Positions 32,344 through 54,092 of a stretch of 64,000 bases of DNA are shown one piece after another (position 1 is the first letter of the stretch; each line of letters begins with the position of its first letter). Location of the stretch: NCBI GenBank assembly GCA_009760855.2, contig WPIO01000087.1, positions 208,501 through 272,500 of the forward strand, written 5' to 3'. The DNA comes from Cristatella mucedo (lineage: Eukaryota; Bryozoa; Phylactolaemata; Cristatellidae). The notes below the pieces were generated by a model. That model searched no databases and was not told the DNA's origin. It saw nothing but the letters and a program-made list of their open reading frames with translations. Both the position numbers and the translations under genes were made by a program.

Positions 32344-33891
32344 ATGTCTCTTGCCGAATTGCTGCGTTCGGGTAATTGGCGCGGGGCTTTTCGAAAAATC
32401 ACCGTCGAGCCGGCGCTGCTGATGTACATGCTGTCGTCGTGGTACACGGGTCTTACGCTCCAGAGCCTGTTTTTATACAAGGTGTGCCTAAATGACGGTC
32501 TTGGGTCGTCGGTGTGCGACCCGCTACTGTTGAACAGCTCCTACAGGGGTAGCACGAACGAGACGACCGGCAGTGCTTCCATCAACAGCACCGTCAAAGA
32601 CGTCGAGACCGAGTCGTCGAGGTGGTTTTTTTATCAGACCATCGCGTTCGTTATACCTTCCGTTCTAATAAGCCTCTTTCTTGGTACCTGGAGTGATAAT
32701 TACGGACGGAAGCTGCCTTTGCTACTGCCGCCCATTGGGGGCTTTGTGTCTACAGCGGTCACTCTGGCGATGGCGTACGGGCCGCTGTTACCCTCGCACC
32801 AGGGATATCTCCTGGTCGCGTCCTTTATTGGCGGCTGCTTCGGAGGCTATGCCACCATGCTGATGGCTACGTACTCGTACTTGAGCGCCGTCACGGAGCC
32901 TGGCGAGAAGACGATTCGCTATTCGCTGCTGGAGGCCATGAGCGTGCTCGCCAGCGTCATCGGCTCGTTCACCCAAGGTGTTGTTCTCGACTTCGGCGGC
33001 GACCTGGAGAAAGGCTTCCTGGCCGCTTTGGTGATCATCATGGTGCTGCAGCTCATGGCGTTCGCGTACACACTGCTGCTTGTCAAGAACGTGCACATCG
33101 AGGAGCTGCACGTGCAGGAGAGCCCTGGCTATCGGTGCCGCATGTTCTTTAGCACGGCGGGCCTGATCGAGGGCTTCCGCACGCTGGCCAAGTATCGCGA
33201 GTACAGCCGCCGAGTGGACCTCCACCTGCTGGTCTCAGCCTTCTTCCTCGTGATCCTCGGGTACCTAGGCTACGTGGACGTACTGTACCTGTTCTCTCAC
33301 AGCCGCTCGGTCACTCGCAGTGAGCTAGGATACTTCAACGGCTTTACGTCAGCCATCGCCTTCTTCGGCACCGTGGTCGGTGCATTAGTACTCAAGCAGC
33401 GGTTCTCGTGGCACGACAAGTCTCTGGTCGTTTTGGGCAACGCCTCATTCGTCGTGCTGCTTTTCTCGCTGGCTCTCGCCGGCTCACACTGGGTCGCTCA
33501 GGGCGTGTTTCGCGCCGTTTTCTGGACGGCGCCCGTTTTCGGCCTATTTAGGCCGCTGTCGATCGGTACGCTGCGCAGCCAGTGCTCAGCGCTGGTCGAC
33601 ATCGATGAACAGGGTAAGCTGTTTGCCATCATGGGCGCCGGTGAGAACCTACTGCAGCTGGTTGCCTCGCTGTTCTTTAACTACATCCTCTGGCCACTAA
33701 CACTCGATGTGTGGATCGGCAGCAGCTTTGCCACATCAGCCTGCCTGTCGGCGGTCGCTGCAGCACTGGTTGTCGTGTCTCAGTGGCACATGCGGCGAGC
33801 CGATTGCTATCACGACATACTTGCGCAGTCGCTGACTGCCACAGAAGGTGGGATCGACGAGTCAGATTTTAAGAAACCACTGAGCTGGTAG
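32344..33891 (+). CDS. SLC46-family MFS transporter (PCFT/SLC46A3-like), intronless
   Basis: A complete 515-residue member of the SLC46 branch of the major facilitator superfamily. Known relatives are the proton-coupled folate transporter (SLC46A1) and the endo-lysosomal SLC46A3, which move folates, sterol conjugates, muropeptides or drug catabolites. About 12 membrane segments are visible. ITVEPALLMYML (19-30) is the family's N-terminal VEP segment. GTWSDNYGRK (114-123) is the MFS motif between helices 2 and 3. Possible N-glycosylation sites Asn64, Asn72 and Asn81 lie in the first loop, as in PCFT. DIDEQGKLF (419-427) matches the conserved EQG motif before helix 11. The ATG is the first in the frame near a plausible promoter. 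CAGGGTAAG at 33610 looks like a splice donor, but the conserved frame continues through it. The substrate cannot be told. The gene converges with TVP23. Confidence 0.88.
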   Translation: MSLAELLRSGNWRGAFRKITVEPALLMYMLSSWYTGLTLQSLFLYKVCLNDGLGSSVCDPLLLNSSYRGSTNETTGSASINSTVKDVETESSRWFFYQTIAFVIPSVLISLFLGTWSDNYGRKLPLLLPPIGGFVSTAVTLAMAYGPLLPSHQGYLLVASFIGGCFGGYATMLMATYSYLSAVTEPGEKTIRYSLLEAMSVLASVIGSFTQGVVLDFGGDLEKGFLAALVIIMVLQLMAFAYTLLLVKNVHIEELHVQESPGYRCRMFFSTAGLIEGFRTLAKYREYSRRVDLHLLVSAFFLVILGYLGYVDVLYLFSHSRSVTRSELGYFNGFTSAIAFFGTVVGALVLKQRFSWHDKSLVVLGNASFVVLLFSLALAGSHWVAQGVFRAVFWTAPVFGLFRPLSIGTLRSQCSALVDIDEQGKLFAIMGAGENLLQLVASLFFNYILWPLTLDVWIGSSFATSACLSAVAAALVVVSQWHMRRADCYHDILAQSLTATEGGIDESDFKKPLSW

Positions 33892-34309
33892 GCATCATCG
33901 TGGGTGATGCCTACCAGCAATTTGCGCATATTGTTGCTGTTAAGCAACAACGTAACATCAGGAGGGTCAGACTTGTCCGGTCTGTTTGCTCTAGAATAAC
34001 TTGTGCATAAGCCAGACTGTGCACTTGTGCACGTCTTTGGGTAATGCTACTAACTTTTCATGCCAAAGAACTGGTGACCACTACATGAACTGGTGACCAC
34101 TACATGTGCTACATTGTCACTCTGGCAGTGTGATGCTTCCGAGTGCTGTCTGCAGAAGCTCTTGTTTCCATGATGCCTCTCTCTGGTTTTTTGTCAATGA
34201 ACGAATCAGCCCAAGCTGATCGAGCTGCTGAGCTGCTTAACGTTTGCTACAGCACACCGAGGTATTTTTGTACCGAATATTTAAAGTGATTAGTAATACA
34301 GAAAAATGT

Positions 34310-34326
34310 TTTATTGCAAAAATAAA
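34310..34326. terminator. bidirectional poly(A) site of convergent SLC46 and TVP23 genes
   Basis: TTTATT at 34310-34315 is AATAAA on the - strand and serves the TVP23 gene. AATAAA at 34321-34326 is on the + strand and serves the SLC46 gene. Five bases separate them. With cleavage 10-30 bases downstream of each, the two mature 3' ends would overlap by several tens of bases. Confidence 0.6.
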
Positions 34327-34346
34327 ATCGATATTTTTATGCCTCC

Positions 34347-44656
<10,310 letters not shown>

Positions 44657-44675
44657 CTGCAATTTAAAAAACAGT

Positions 44676-45515
44676 AATAATAATACCATTACATTTACAT
44701 AGCATACTCAGTGAACTTAATCTCTGTCTAGACACTTCAAATACGTTGTATGTCAATAAGGCTAGTAAAACAAAGTACTGCCTCAGCATGCATAAGCACA
44801 TACGAGACGATTCACAAGGTCCCACCACATGCAGTGTGGAAAGGGTGTGATTTTAAATGCCATCAAGTCAAGAGATATTATGACTCCCGTTGGAAGTGAG
44901 TTCCACACTATGGGAGCATACTAACTAAAGGCGTGGTCTCCGAAGGAATTGAAGTTGTATGAATGCACAGTAAACGATCTGATTCAGAAGAGTGGATTGT
45001 ACGATGCCTAGTCTGATTGGCAAGACGTTCTGATAGGGACGGGAGTAAGAAAATGAAGGCAAAGCAGCCAGTGCAGGTCGGTGAGAGCCGATGTAATGTG
45101 GCAACAGTGACACTGTCGACAGACAAGCCTAGTTATAGAAATTTGGACCATTTCTAGTTGTCTTCGTCACAGGCCTCAACACCTGCAAGTAGTGAGTTAA
45201 ATAAGTCACGATGGGATATCACAAATGAAGGATCAACTTGGATTTGGAATCCCTGTCAAAACAGGCTGACTTTTTTGCAATGTTAAATAACCGAAATTAC
45301 GCAACTTGACTGAGGGGCTGACACAGCCATTTAGTGAATGGTCACTTTGGAAAAGCACACCCAGATTTCGTGAAGATGCAACAGGAGATATGCAGGCCGA
45401 GCAGATTTTGTGCGATACGTTTCCCAACGTGTGAGTAACACTAGCTTTTCCCATAGCCTGTAAGTTCGGTTTACCGTTTTTTAATTTAATAAAGTTTGTT
45501 GCCATCCAAGTACTA
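44676..45515 (-). mobile_element. LINE family A 3' half, diverged
   Basis: Tail at 44676 (ATAATAATACCATTACATTT) then AGTGAACTTAATCTCTGTCT. On - it encodes SSRNLGVLFQSDHSLNGCVS and the C-terminal FAFIFLLPSLSERLANQTRH equivalents. It starts just upstream of the first recognised TVP23 exon. Confidence 0.7.
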
Positions 45516-45534
45516 ATGCCAGCAATTCACGCAG

Positions 45535-45726
<192 letters not shown>

Positions 45727-46463
45727 TCGAGAGAGTTCGACGTGCTGGAAGGCTGGGCAGGATCAAAGCTCCGGCACAGCTGTCCTTCCACAGATTAGAA
45801 ATAAAAGCCCAGATTGTGTTAGGCAATTACATCGGCAAGAGGGAGAGCATACATGGTGAAAAGAAAAGGATCAAGTGCTAAGAGCCCTTGGTTACCCTGT
45901 AGTTTTGAGGCTCCTCAGATGATAGTTGCCTTTTGATATCAATGCTCTAGAGCCTTTCACTGATACATAGTTGCCGTTTGACATTAATAATCTAGAGTCT
46001 GTCACTGATATACAACCTAAACCATTGCAGTGCACAGCCAGTGATGCCTAGGCAAGACGAGAGGTGCTCGATAGAGACTAGGTGACCAATAGAATCAAAG
46101 TATGCCCTTAAGGGGGAATGGCGGGAGTTATCCCACCACCAAGCAGAGCAAGCAGGGAGACCCTACTCCAATCTGCATTCGTGAGAAGGTCAGTATCCAT
46201 CAACAGCAACGCTGAATCTGTGGAGTTATAAGCTGGAAAATCTTACTGAAACTTACTTGCTAGGTTTGAGGTTTTGATATGAGAGTTTAATTTATTGCTA
46301 TTACTAGTTATAATGTCTTTGATAGGAACGACAGCAGGTAGACTGGGCAGAAGCTGCTCTAGCTCTATTTATCTAGTGTTGCCTGCTTAATGAGTGGCCC
46401 GAACAGCTTTTTCGAAAGGTACAGGAACTACACTCAAGGCTACAGACATAGCTATCACACAAG
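45727..46463. other. unassigned DNA
   Basis: No exon or repeat could be named. A near-duplicate pair, TGATAGTTGCCTTTTGATAT and TACATAGTTGCCGTTTGACA, followed by similar TCTAGAG(C/T)CT(T/G)TCACTGAT, at about 45920 and 45966 suggests a small local duplication. Confidence 0.4.
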
Positions 46464-46805
46464 TTACCTACGGCAGCAGCAGATCTGCATCATACAAGGA
46501 GAACAGTGGGAATAGGATCCATCCGACAGCAGTCTTCTTAGATCAGAGGCAGCAGTCTTCTTAGAGCAGAGGAACTTCAAGATGAGGTCAATATCGGCAG
46601 GCTTGAATTCGGACATCGGGGAACTGCGATATATTGAGAGGAGTCCAGTGGGGATGGTAATACTTTGGGGATGGACTCTCTGATCATATCTACCTTTCTG
46701 ACAAATAAAGCTAGAAAAGCGATCAGCTGGACCATCACAAGGATCATTAGGTAAGGGGCCAGCCTGGGAGCCGTCAAGGAGACGGTCGATCGTCGACATC
46801 CTCAT
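46464..46805 (-). mobile_element. CR1/L2-like LINE fragment, 5' part of the reverse transcriptase ORF
   Basis: On the - strand two frames together give ADRFSSFICQK, SPMSEFKPADIDLILKFLCS and KKTAASDL, the linker upstream of the reverse transcriptase in CR1/L2-like elements. The frame is broken at about 46690. It may be from LINE B or a related family. Confidence 0.6.
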
Positions 46806-47911
46806 TTTTGGATTGTGCCCCTGGGATTCGACTATATCAAGTATATGACATTTGCTGTGAGTGTGTCATAGCATGAGCCAATGAGAAAATAAACCAGTCA
46901 GTGCAAGAAATGTGGCACTTATGTTGTCAGCCGAGCCGTCTGCATGAATGTTAAAAAAATCATCCAGAACAAGAAAGGACGATTTTTTCACTCAATTGAA
47001 ATGAAATAAGAAAAATCTGAAATAAAGGAAGACTTGGTACCTGAAAGGGGTGGTAGATTACTGCCACCATTAGCAACTTGCTGTTGAGGAACTTGAATAA
47101 AAAGATTCAAAAGACTGTAATGACAAACTTGATAGTGTATGCTCGCATAGCGTAAAGCTATGCAGATTATTGCACAGCACTATCATACACAATGGGGTGG
47201 TAATACTAGGTTAGCATGGATGATGCTTACAAGGAAGGCCAAGACAAGGGCCAAAGGGCAGGTATGCTGCATGATCTGGAGAGCTATCGTAGATTTTGGA
47301 ACGTCCATGCCACGGTAGCAAACAAGATCTTCAAATTGTATATATTGCATTGCTATGGGCATTTAGATGTTTCCATCATAACTCAACTCGACCAGGTGCA
47401 TATAAAGCTGCACATTCGGACTATCTATGTATACTGCACACTGATTCAAAGCACTAGCAAGCAGGTACGGTACTTCTATCAACCTTATTTACATGTGAGC
47501 GCACATGGGGACAGCCTTGTGGCCAGCCCTGAGGCCTGACTGTTGCATTGCATTTATCTAGCACCTCGAAGGTTGCCACCTAATGCAAAGTGCCAAGCTG
47601 GCACTGTGAATCAGCTGGTTACGATTAGCATCAATTAGCATGACTAGTCACCATATGCCTTCACGGCCCACAGTGCATGCCAGCTGCTGCATCACTCAGC
47701 AGGAGCATGACAAAAGCCAGGGTAACCAGATTTTGGTCTCGTGTCTGAGGCAAGGCTTTCCAGACACATCTTTCGGGAGAAGTGGCCTTGGTTGAAATAG
47801 CAAGCTTTGTGTGATCTCACCTCAGGTCTCGGAAATTATGAATTCAACTGACGACGATAATGCTATACTGCATCTTCTTTTTCCCTTTTAGTGCTAAATT
47901 ATCCCTTCTTA
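46806..47911. other. unassigned DNA
   Basis: I see no exon, RNA gene or named repeat. The 107-codon open frame at 47216-47539 has no recognised motif. Confidence 0.4.
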
Positions 47912-48072
47912 GGTCCGCAATAGCCCAGGAGGTAAGCTGCTTACTCCTCACGACCGAGGTCATGGGTTAGAATTCTGCAGTGGACGATCCTTTATTGCCG
48001 AAAACAAGCGGGAGTGATAGCTGGCCTTGCTCTTTTGCCACTATACAAAAAAGAGGCTTTTAAATCAGCTAA
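47912..48072 (+). mobile_element. tRNA-derived SINE family 2, copy c
   Basis: The head has ATAGCCCAGGAGGTAAGCTG and a box-B-like GGGTTAGAATTC, and the tail TTGCCACTATACAAAAAAGA then GGCTTTTAAATCAGC. It is the opposite orientation of the copy at 48.56 kb and defines the family. Confidence 0.75.
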
Positions 48073-48555
48073 TACTGTGTGTGTATGTGTATGTGTGTGT
48101 TGTATAGTGCTGTATACATCCGGCTGAGCGTTAGATATTATCGATTGTTCCAAATCAAAGATTGGTTGCATCTAACTGAGGGGTTACATTATGACATAAT
48201 CTGTCTACTTTCCAGCCCCTTGCAGTTACCACTGCCAAGTGCCAGCACCATTACAGAGTCGACATTATGATATCGTCAGGCTTCTTGCCATCGTCAGGCT
48301 TATTGCCACAGAATACCAGGATTATGCCGTGACAGTGGTGCCTGGCTCCCCCTTTGCCCATGGGTGCTAGCTTCCCTATGCACACGGTTCATTAATTACA
48401 CAGCTGGGCATTTAAACATTAAGAAGCCCAAGTGTTTTGCCGCCAGCTCAGCAAAGTGAACCAAGTCAAAGCTTTCCAAAATGTCAGACATGCCGCACTT
48501 GCACCATTCACTGCAGTTCGTAGCCCGCACCACATTCTGGCCTTAAGTTCCATAG

Positions 48556-48732
48556 TAGCTGATTTAGTAGCCTCATTTGTATAGTGGCAGAAGGGCCGTA
48601 ACGGCTTTTACTACCACACAGTTGGAAATAAAGAATCACCCACGGCAGGATTCGAACCCACGACCTAGATCGTGGAGATGAGGTCGTGGCGAGCGAGCAG
48701 CTTACCTCTACATTCTTCCTTATCACGACCTA
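48556..48732 (-). mobile_element. tRNA-derived SINE family 2, copy d
   Basis: On + it reads GCTGATTTAGTAGCCTCATT, TGTATAGTGGCAGAAGGGCC, AGGATTCGAACCCACGACCT and GCAGCTTACC. Box B (GGGTTCGAATCC on -) is intact. This is the best copy of the family. Confidence 0.82.
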
Positions 48733-49099
48733 GTAGGTTGTCGCTGGGCGACAGCACTATAGGGAGCCAGGGTTAGTGATCAGTGCACAGTCATATCAAA
48801 CAGTATACGAAGTCTCTAGAGGTGTGTACAGAAGTAAAGAATCAATGTCGAGAGGGTCCTGGGTGGGAGCAGGGGGGGGGGGATAAACTCCTCAAGAAGG
48901 TTCCCACACTATTTTGACAGGCTCTATATTACTCTGAATACACGATGCTGGTACGGTTCTGCACAGTCTCTTACACTAAAGATGGCAAACTTTGGTGTAC
49001 ACAAATAGTGAATGATGAAAGTCGGCTGACGCAAATACTCCTTCATTTATTTATCGGACACAAGCGCCGAAGCAGCTATCGCTACGCTTGCTTGCAGTA

Positions 49100-50100
49100 G
49101 CGAGCAATACAGAATTATCCAAAGCGAAAGTCAAACCCACGCACTGGGTCGTGAAATGCGAGCCCCCCCCCCATAATCCTCGGCTAAGACCCACTGCCAC
49201 CATCCACAGCGTCGAGGAGGCGAGCAGTGGGCGGAAAGCTCGCTATCAACAACAATTGGAAGCTCCTCGCGTTAAAACAAAACACGGATCGCACCTGACG
49301 CCGGCCAAGCCAAGCGCAACGCACCGGGCTTGCCGCTGCGCGAGCAGCCGCTGGCGCAGCGGAAGATTCGCGCCGTCGGAGCCGAGAGGTAGCGGTCAAG
49401 CGATACAGCAAGCCGTGGGCGGTCACACCAGGGCGGCAGGCTAGCGGGAGACTCCGCTGGGAGGGAGCCGACGGCGCCGGGGTAATGCGACGCACTGCGA
49501 AGCAGGCGCGGGTTTATGCAGTCTAAAAAAAAGTAGTCCGGCGCGTATCTTGAGCGCGACGGCTGGCCGCGCAAGGCAATGATGGCGGTGGCGTGCGTCC
49601 GTCGTGCGATTGGCGGTCGCAGGCCCTCGGCCCACAGCGCGCCCACGGCTCGAGCGAGGCAGCGCGAGCTGCGCGGCCGGACGGAGGTGAAAGCGACGGA
49701 GGACGACGGAGAAAGACGGAGGTGAACAGCGCGCAGGGCGGAGGTGAAACTCCACTCCCGCAGGCCTCGGCCAAGTGCGACAGCGTTAAGGATGCAAACA
49801 GCGGAGACGGTAGTGGCAAGGCTTGTCGAATGGTGAGCAACGAGCCAGCGAGCGCGGAACCGGGCGTCGGCGGCGGGCGCGGTCGTCGCTTCAGCATGGG
49901 CGCGGCCGCGGCCGCTGAAGCGATGTCGTCGGTGGCCAGGCGAGCGCAGACTACGAAAGAGAGATGCATACGCCAGACTGCAGCAGGCGACTAACCTCCG
50001 AGTCATTCATGGTAACAGACGCCCGCTGCCAGCGCTCCGCAGGCGAGCCAGGAAAGCGGAAGCCGACAAAGCGGAAGCTGACCGAGCGGAAGTGACAACA
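49100..50100. promoter_or_regulatory. GC- and CpG-rich block, possible promoter/first exon
   Basis: This kilobase has many CG dinucleotides and open frames in several phases on both strands, unlike its surroundings. It could be the promoter and first exon of TVP23 (- strand, about 5 kb upstream of the first recognised exon) or of an unrecognised + strand gene. On +, the ATG at 49793 is followed by MQTAETVVARLVE and then a donor-like GAATG|GTGAGC at 49831. No protein family could be recognised. Confidence 0.35.
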
Positions 50101-50184
50101 GCTGTGATTAAAGGGTAGAAATAAAAATAAATCCAGCAGCTGCGTGTGTCCGCTGGCCCGTTCCTGCACGCTCCCGCTAGTCTC

Positions 50185-50458
50185 CAGACACCTTTAAGCT
50201 GCGATACAGCTGCTGTCTCCATTTCATGGTCTTCCTGGTTTATAGAATAAATGTCATAGCATAGCACGAGGGGCGAACTCTCATGAAATGGCCTGGGCCA
50301 GCCAGTCTACTGACATATTTAAACGGCGATGCAGCTGCTGTCTCCACCGTAGAAGCCGCGAAACTGCAGTTTTGATAAAAATGATGGAAAACTGTGTTCT
50401 GGGTTCATAGACTGAATATCCCAGCATAGCGCATGTCCTTTCTCATGCTACAGCCTAC
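50185..50458 (+). repeat. ~178-bp satellite-like repeat, about 1.5 units
   Basis: GCGATACAGCTGCTGTCTCC (50200) and GCGATGCAGCTGCTGTCTCC (50328), each followed by the CATAGCATAGC / GGCCAGCCA segments, match the larger array at 54.1-55.44 kb. The block stops abruptly at a LINE A copy. Confidence 0.72.
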
Positions 50459-50790
50459 AACATTGCTAAAATTCAGGCTTGTTTAGATAAGGATACCACG
50501 TCTAAGTTGGTCCATGCATTCGTGACATCCCGTCTCGACTTCTGCAACTCACTGCTTACTAGCCTACCGGCATGTGCGATCAGGTAATTGCAGCTGGTGC
50601 AAAACTCCGCAGCTAGGCTTGTCTGTCGTGAGCGTAGCAATTGCCACATTACGCCACTTCTCGCCGACCTACACTGGATACCAGTCAAGTAACGGATTGA
50701 CTTCAAGGTTTTGTCACTCACTTTTAGGTCACTTCATTCTCTGGCTCCAGCCTACCTATCAGATCTACTCCTCACCAGGCCAAGCAACAA
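50456..50790 (+). mobile_element. LINE family A fragment
   Basis: AACATTGCTAAAATTCAGGC, GCATGTGCGATCAGGTAATT and TCACTTTTAGGTCACTTCAT follow the family's C-terminal coding region. It ends inside the CACCAGGCCAAGCA segment without a tail, so its 3' end is broken. Confidence 0.8.
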
Positions 50791-50894
50791 TGATAAAACT
50801 GTACCCAGGCTGGGTTCGGTTGGCTGGGACCGGACGGCTAAAGTAAGGGTTAGGGTCACCGGCTAGGCCGGGGTCGGACCCTACGGCATGGCCG

Positions 50895-52037
50895 GATGTA
50901 TGCGGTGACGTTGCTGTTCTCTATTTATACGCAACCTCTGGGAAAAGTGATTAAGGCCCATGGAATAGGATATCACTTCTATGCTGACGATACTCAGTTG
51001 TATTTGTCATTTAAACCGTCGAAATCTGCTGCAGCAACTGAGAAACTGAATGCTTGCCTTGCCGATATTCGATCCCGGATGTCGGAAAACTTCCTGAAAT
51101 TAAATGACGATAAAACCGAACTGCTTCTCATAGGACACCCTAAGCGTGTGGCTGGATTAAAAGGCTTTGCTCTTCTAATAGGTGATGCTATTGTGCGACC
51201 TTCACCACGTGCTCGTAATCTAGGTGTCGTGTTCGACAGCTGCCTCAATTTCAAAAGCTTCATTCAGAAGACTGCCTCTACAGCTAGCCATCACATCCGA
51301 TCCCTATCCAAGATTAGAAGCTGTCTCCCACAGTGGCTTGTAAAAAATTTAAGTAGCTCTTTAGTTCTGTCTCGGCTTGATTATTGTAATTCCCTTTGGG
51401 CTGGGCTACCACAGAAAGCTATTATGCCACTACAGCGGACTATGAATATGGCTGCAAGGCTGGTCTTCAAGTCCCAGCGGTTTGAGCACGTGTCGCCTTT
51501 GCTGAAATAGCTAGGATGGTTGCCGGTTGAGCAACAGATACAGAGCAAAGTTCTTACGCTGACCCACACGGCCCGCCACGGCTTGGCTCCTTCGTATCTA
51601 GCTGAACTGCTACATCAGTTTCAGCCTGTTCGCGCCCTCAGGTCCTGTGTGGACAATAAATTAGCTGTCCCATTCCTCCGCTTAAAGACAGTTGGCGACA
51701 GAAGCTTTAGCTCTGCAGGTCCTAGACTGTGGAACTCGCTTCCACAATTCTTACGCAACGACATCTACTCTCCAACTGCCGACTATGGCACATCTTTTTC
51801 AGCAGTCCTGAACTGCTACTTCTATGCTACTCACTACCTCAACTGCTCTCCTAACTCTGCTATGCATCCCACTTTCTCTTTGTTGCGTGAGACGAAGTCT
51901 GTTGGCTACCGAATGCGTACCGAAAGCCGCTTAGGCTGTGAGTGCGCTATACAAAACTCTCCTGCGTAACACCCACATGGTCTTTATGACTTTGTGGAGT
52001 TACTGACGGAGATACGTTACATTAAATTACATTACGT
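50895..52037 (+). mobile_element. LINE family B 3' half
   Basis: From [13 protein letters not shown] and [10 protein letters not shown] the frame runs open for about 200 codons to LLK, then TAG and the C-terminal PVEQQIQSKVLTLTHTARHG segment and [15 protein letters not shown]. It is very similar to the 43.4-44.46 kb copy, including the TAG. It ends with GGAGATACGTTACATTAAAT. Confidence 0.87.
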
Positions 52038-52673
52038 GAGGTCACCGTGGCTCTTGGGTATGGGAAGTTGGCCAAGTAAGTCGTGGTGTTGGAGGCTCCC
52101 GGTCTCGTCGAGTTATGTACCTGGATTCGTGCAGGCGTGCTCCGGCGATGCGGCCACGCACGCAAGGCAACGAGTACCCAAGGCCCGAGCGGAGCTGGAT
52201 AGCTCGCTCGTTGTTGACTTGTTTATGCCGCGTTCCCCGTGTAGCTTGTTCGTGACCCCCCGTGTGTTGGCGTCTTTCGGTGGAAGCTTACGACTGTGGT
52301 AGTTGTAGTTGTTGATGTTGTTGTCGACTCGGACTAGCCTAGCAGTTACTCAGCCAGCCTGGTTTTGGACGGCGTACGCTCGTACTGTTGGATTCGGAGT
52401 CGATACAACGACAGGACTGCAGAAGCCGACTGACCCCAACTAACACGTTTGTTCGCGCTTGCTGCGTCGCCTTGCGCCCCCGTAGTGTACTGTGTATAGG
52501 ACCCTCCCTGTAGACTTGTTTAGTTCCCCGTTGTTGTTGGCGCATGCGTTATAAAGATGTTTAACCTGACGGCCGCTCGTCTTACCCTAGCTCGGCGGCA
52601 TGGCGAGCAGCAGCGTGGCCGGAGTATGGTGGAGTATGGCGGGAATTAGCTTTTGACGCCTGGAACCCGGTTA
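52038..52673. other. GC-rich insert between LINE B and LINE A copies
   Basis: About 635 bases unlike either flanking LINE. It opens TGAGGTCACCGTGG and has ATAAAGATGTTTAACC near 52549 and TGGAACCCGGTTAC at its right edge, which loosely recalls an LTR followed by a primer-binding site. No gag or pol follows. I cannot name it. Confidence 0.3.
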
Positions 52674-53632
52674 CAAAACTAACTTACTAGTTATGGGCAA
52701 ACCCAGCGTGATTAAGAGATTGGAAAGAATGACTCTCAAAGTTGGCTCTGCCAGCATATCTCCTGTCGAATCAACTCAAAATCTAGGTGTCATATTCCAA
52801 AACTACCTCTCGTTAGACGACAGATATCAGCTCCACAGTCAAATCTGCCTATTTTTAGCTTCATGACATTGCTAAAAGTCGGGCTTGTTTAGATAAGGAT
52901 ACCACGTCCAAGTTGGTCCATGCATTCGTGACATCCCGCCTCGACTTCTAAAAGTCGCTGCTTACTGGCCTACCAGCATGTGCGATCAGGCGATTGCAGC
53001 TGGTGCAAAACTCGGCAGCTAGACTTGTCTTTCGTGAGCGTCGCAGTTGCCACATTACTCCACTTCTCGCCGACCTGCACTAGCTACCAGTCAAGCAACG
53101 GATTGACTTCAAGGTTTTGTCGCTCCCTTTTAGGTCCCTTCATTCTATGGCTCCAGCCTATCTCTTAGATATACTACCCCATCAGGCCAAGCATCGTATC
53201 ACCCGCTTTTCGGAATCCAACAGTCGACCAATACCTCGTACAAACCTCAAATCCTCTGGAGATCATGCATTTAGTTCGTATGTTCCCAAAGCCTGAAACT
53301 CCCTCCTGACCTGCGTCAGAACATTCCCTGACCTGACCACATTTAAAAGGAACTTAAAAACACACCTATTTAGGACAGTATTTAGTGGGTCTCTGTGATT
53401 CGTCCTTGACGCGCTCATGCGTGCTGACACTGTGTGCATGCTGCCACTAACCATATTTGCATGCTGACCCTGTGCATGTCACCCTTAATCACGTTATTCA
53501 TTTTGTTTGTTTTCAAGCATGTTTTTACTTACCATTCAATTGCATTTTCCTTCGCAGCAAATGTAAAGCGCCTGGAAAGAGATTAAGTTCTCTGAGGGCG
53601 CTTTATCAAGCACATTATTATTATTATTATAA
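52674..53632 (+). mobile_element. LINE family A 3' half
   Basis: ACTAACTTACTAGTTATGGG, the C-terminal coding region (broken by frameshifts), the 3' UTR with CATGCTGACCCTGTGCATGT and a complete tail ending in ATT repeats at 53632. Confidence 0.86.
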
Positions 53633-54092
53633 GCATCGCACCACCCGCTTTTCGGAATCCAACAGTCTACCAGTACCTCGTACAAACCTCAAATCCTTTG
53701 GAGACCGTGCATTTAGTTCGTATGCTCCCAAAGCCTGGAACTCCCTCCCGACTTGCGTCAGAATATCCCCTGACTTGACTACATTTAAAAAGAACTTAAA
53801 AGCACACCTATTTAGGACAGTATTTAGTGGGTCTCTGTGATTCGTCCTTGACGTGCTTATGCGTGCTGACACTGTGTGCATGCTGCCACTAACCACATTT
53901 GCATGCTGACCCTGTGCATGTCACCCCTAACCATGTTATTATCATGTTTGTTTGTCAAGCATGTTATTACTCACCATTCAATTGCATTTCCATTTGCAGT
54001 AAATGTAAAGCGCCTAGAGAGAGAGAGAGAGAGATTGAGTTCTTTGAGGGCGCTTTATCAAGTGCATTGTTATTATTATTATTATTATTACA
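53633..54092 (+). mobile_element. LINE family A 3' end, tandem with the previous copy
   Basis: It begins directly after the ATT tail of the previous copy at AAGCATCGCACCACCCGCTT and runs to its own tail with a lengthened GA tract (54017-54033) and ATT repeats. The two copies are highly similar. Confidence 0.87.

Noticed and set aside
31866-32480. 204-codon - strand open frame over the SLC46 promoter and start
   Set aside because: It overlaps the conserved SLC46 start on the other strand and has no recognisable motif. GC-rich sequence easily keeps such frames open.
33604-33618. Splice donor CAGGGTAAG in the SLC46 gene (also at about 60040 in the paralogue)
   Set aside because: In both genes the conserved frame continues through the EQG motif into the last helices, so the sites are not needed and are probably unused.
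49523-50006. 244- and 148-codon - strand frames in the CpG-rich block
   Set aside because: They are open in many phases because of base composition. No family could be recognised, so only the block is annotated.
50800-50895. Telomere-like TAAGGGTTAGGGT
   Set aside because: Only one or two units are present, in a GC-rich junction between LINE copies. This is not a telomeric array.
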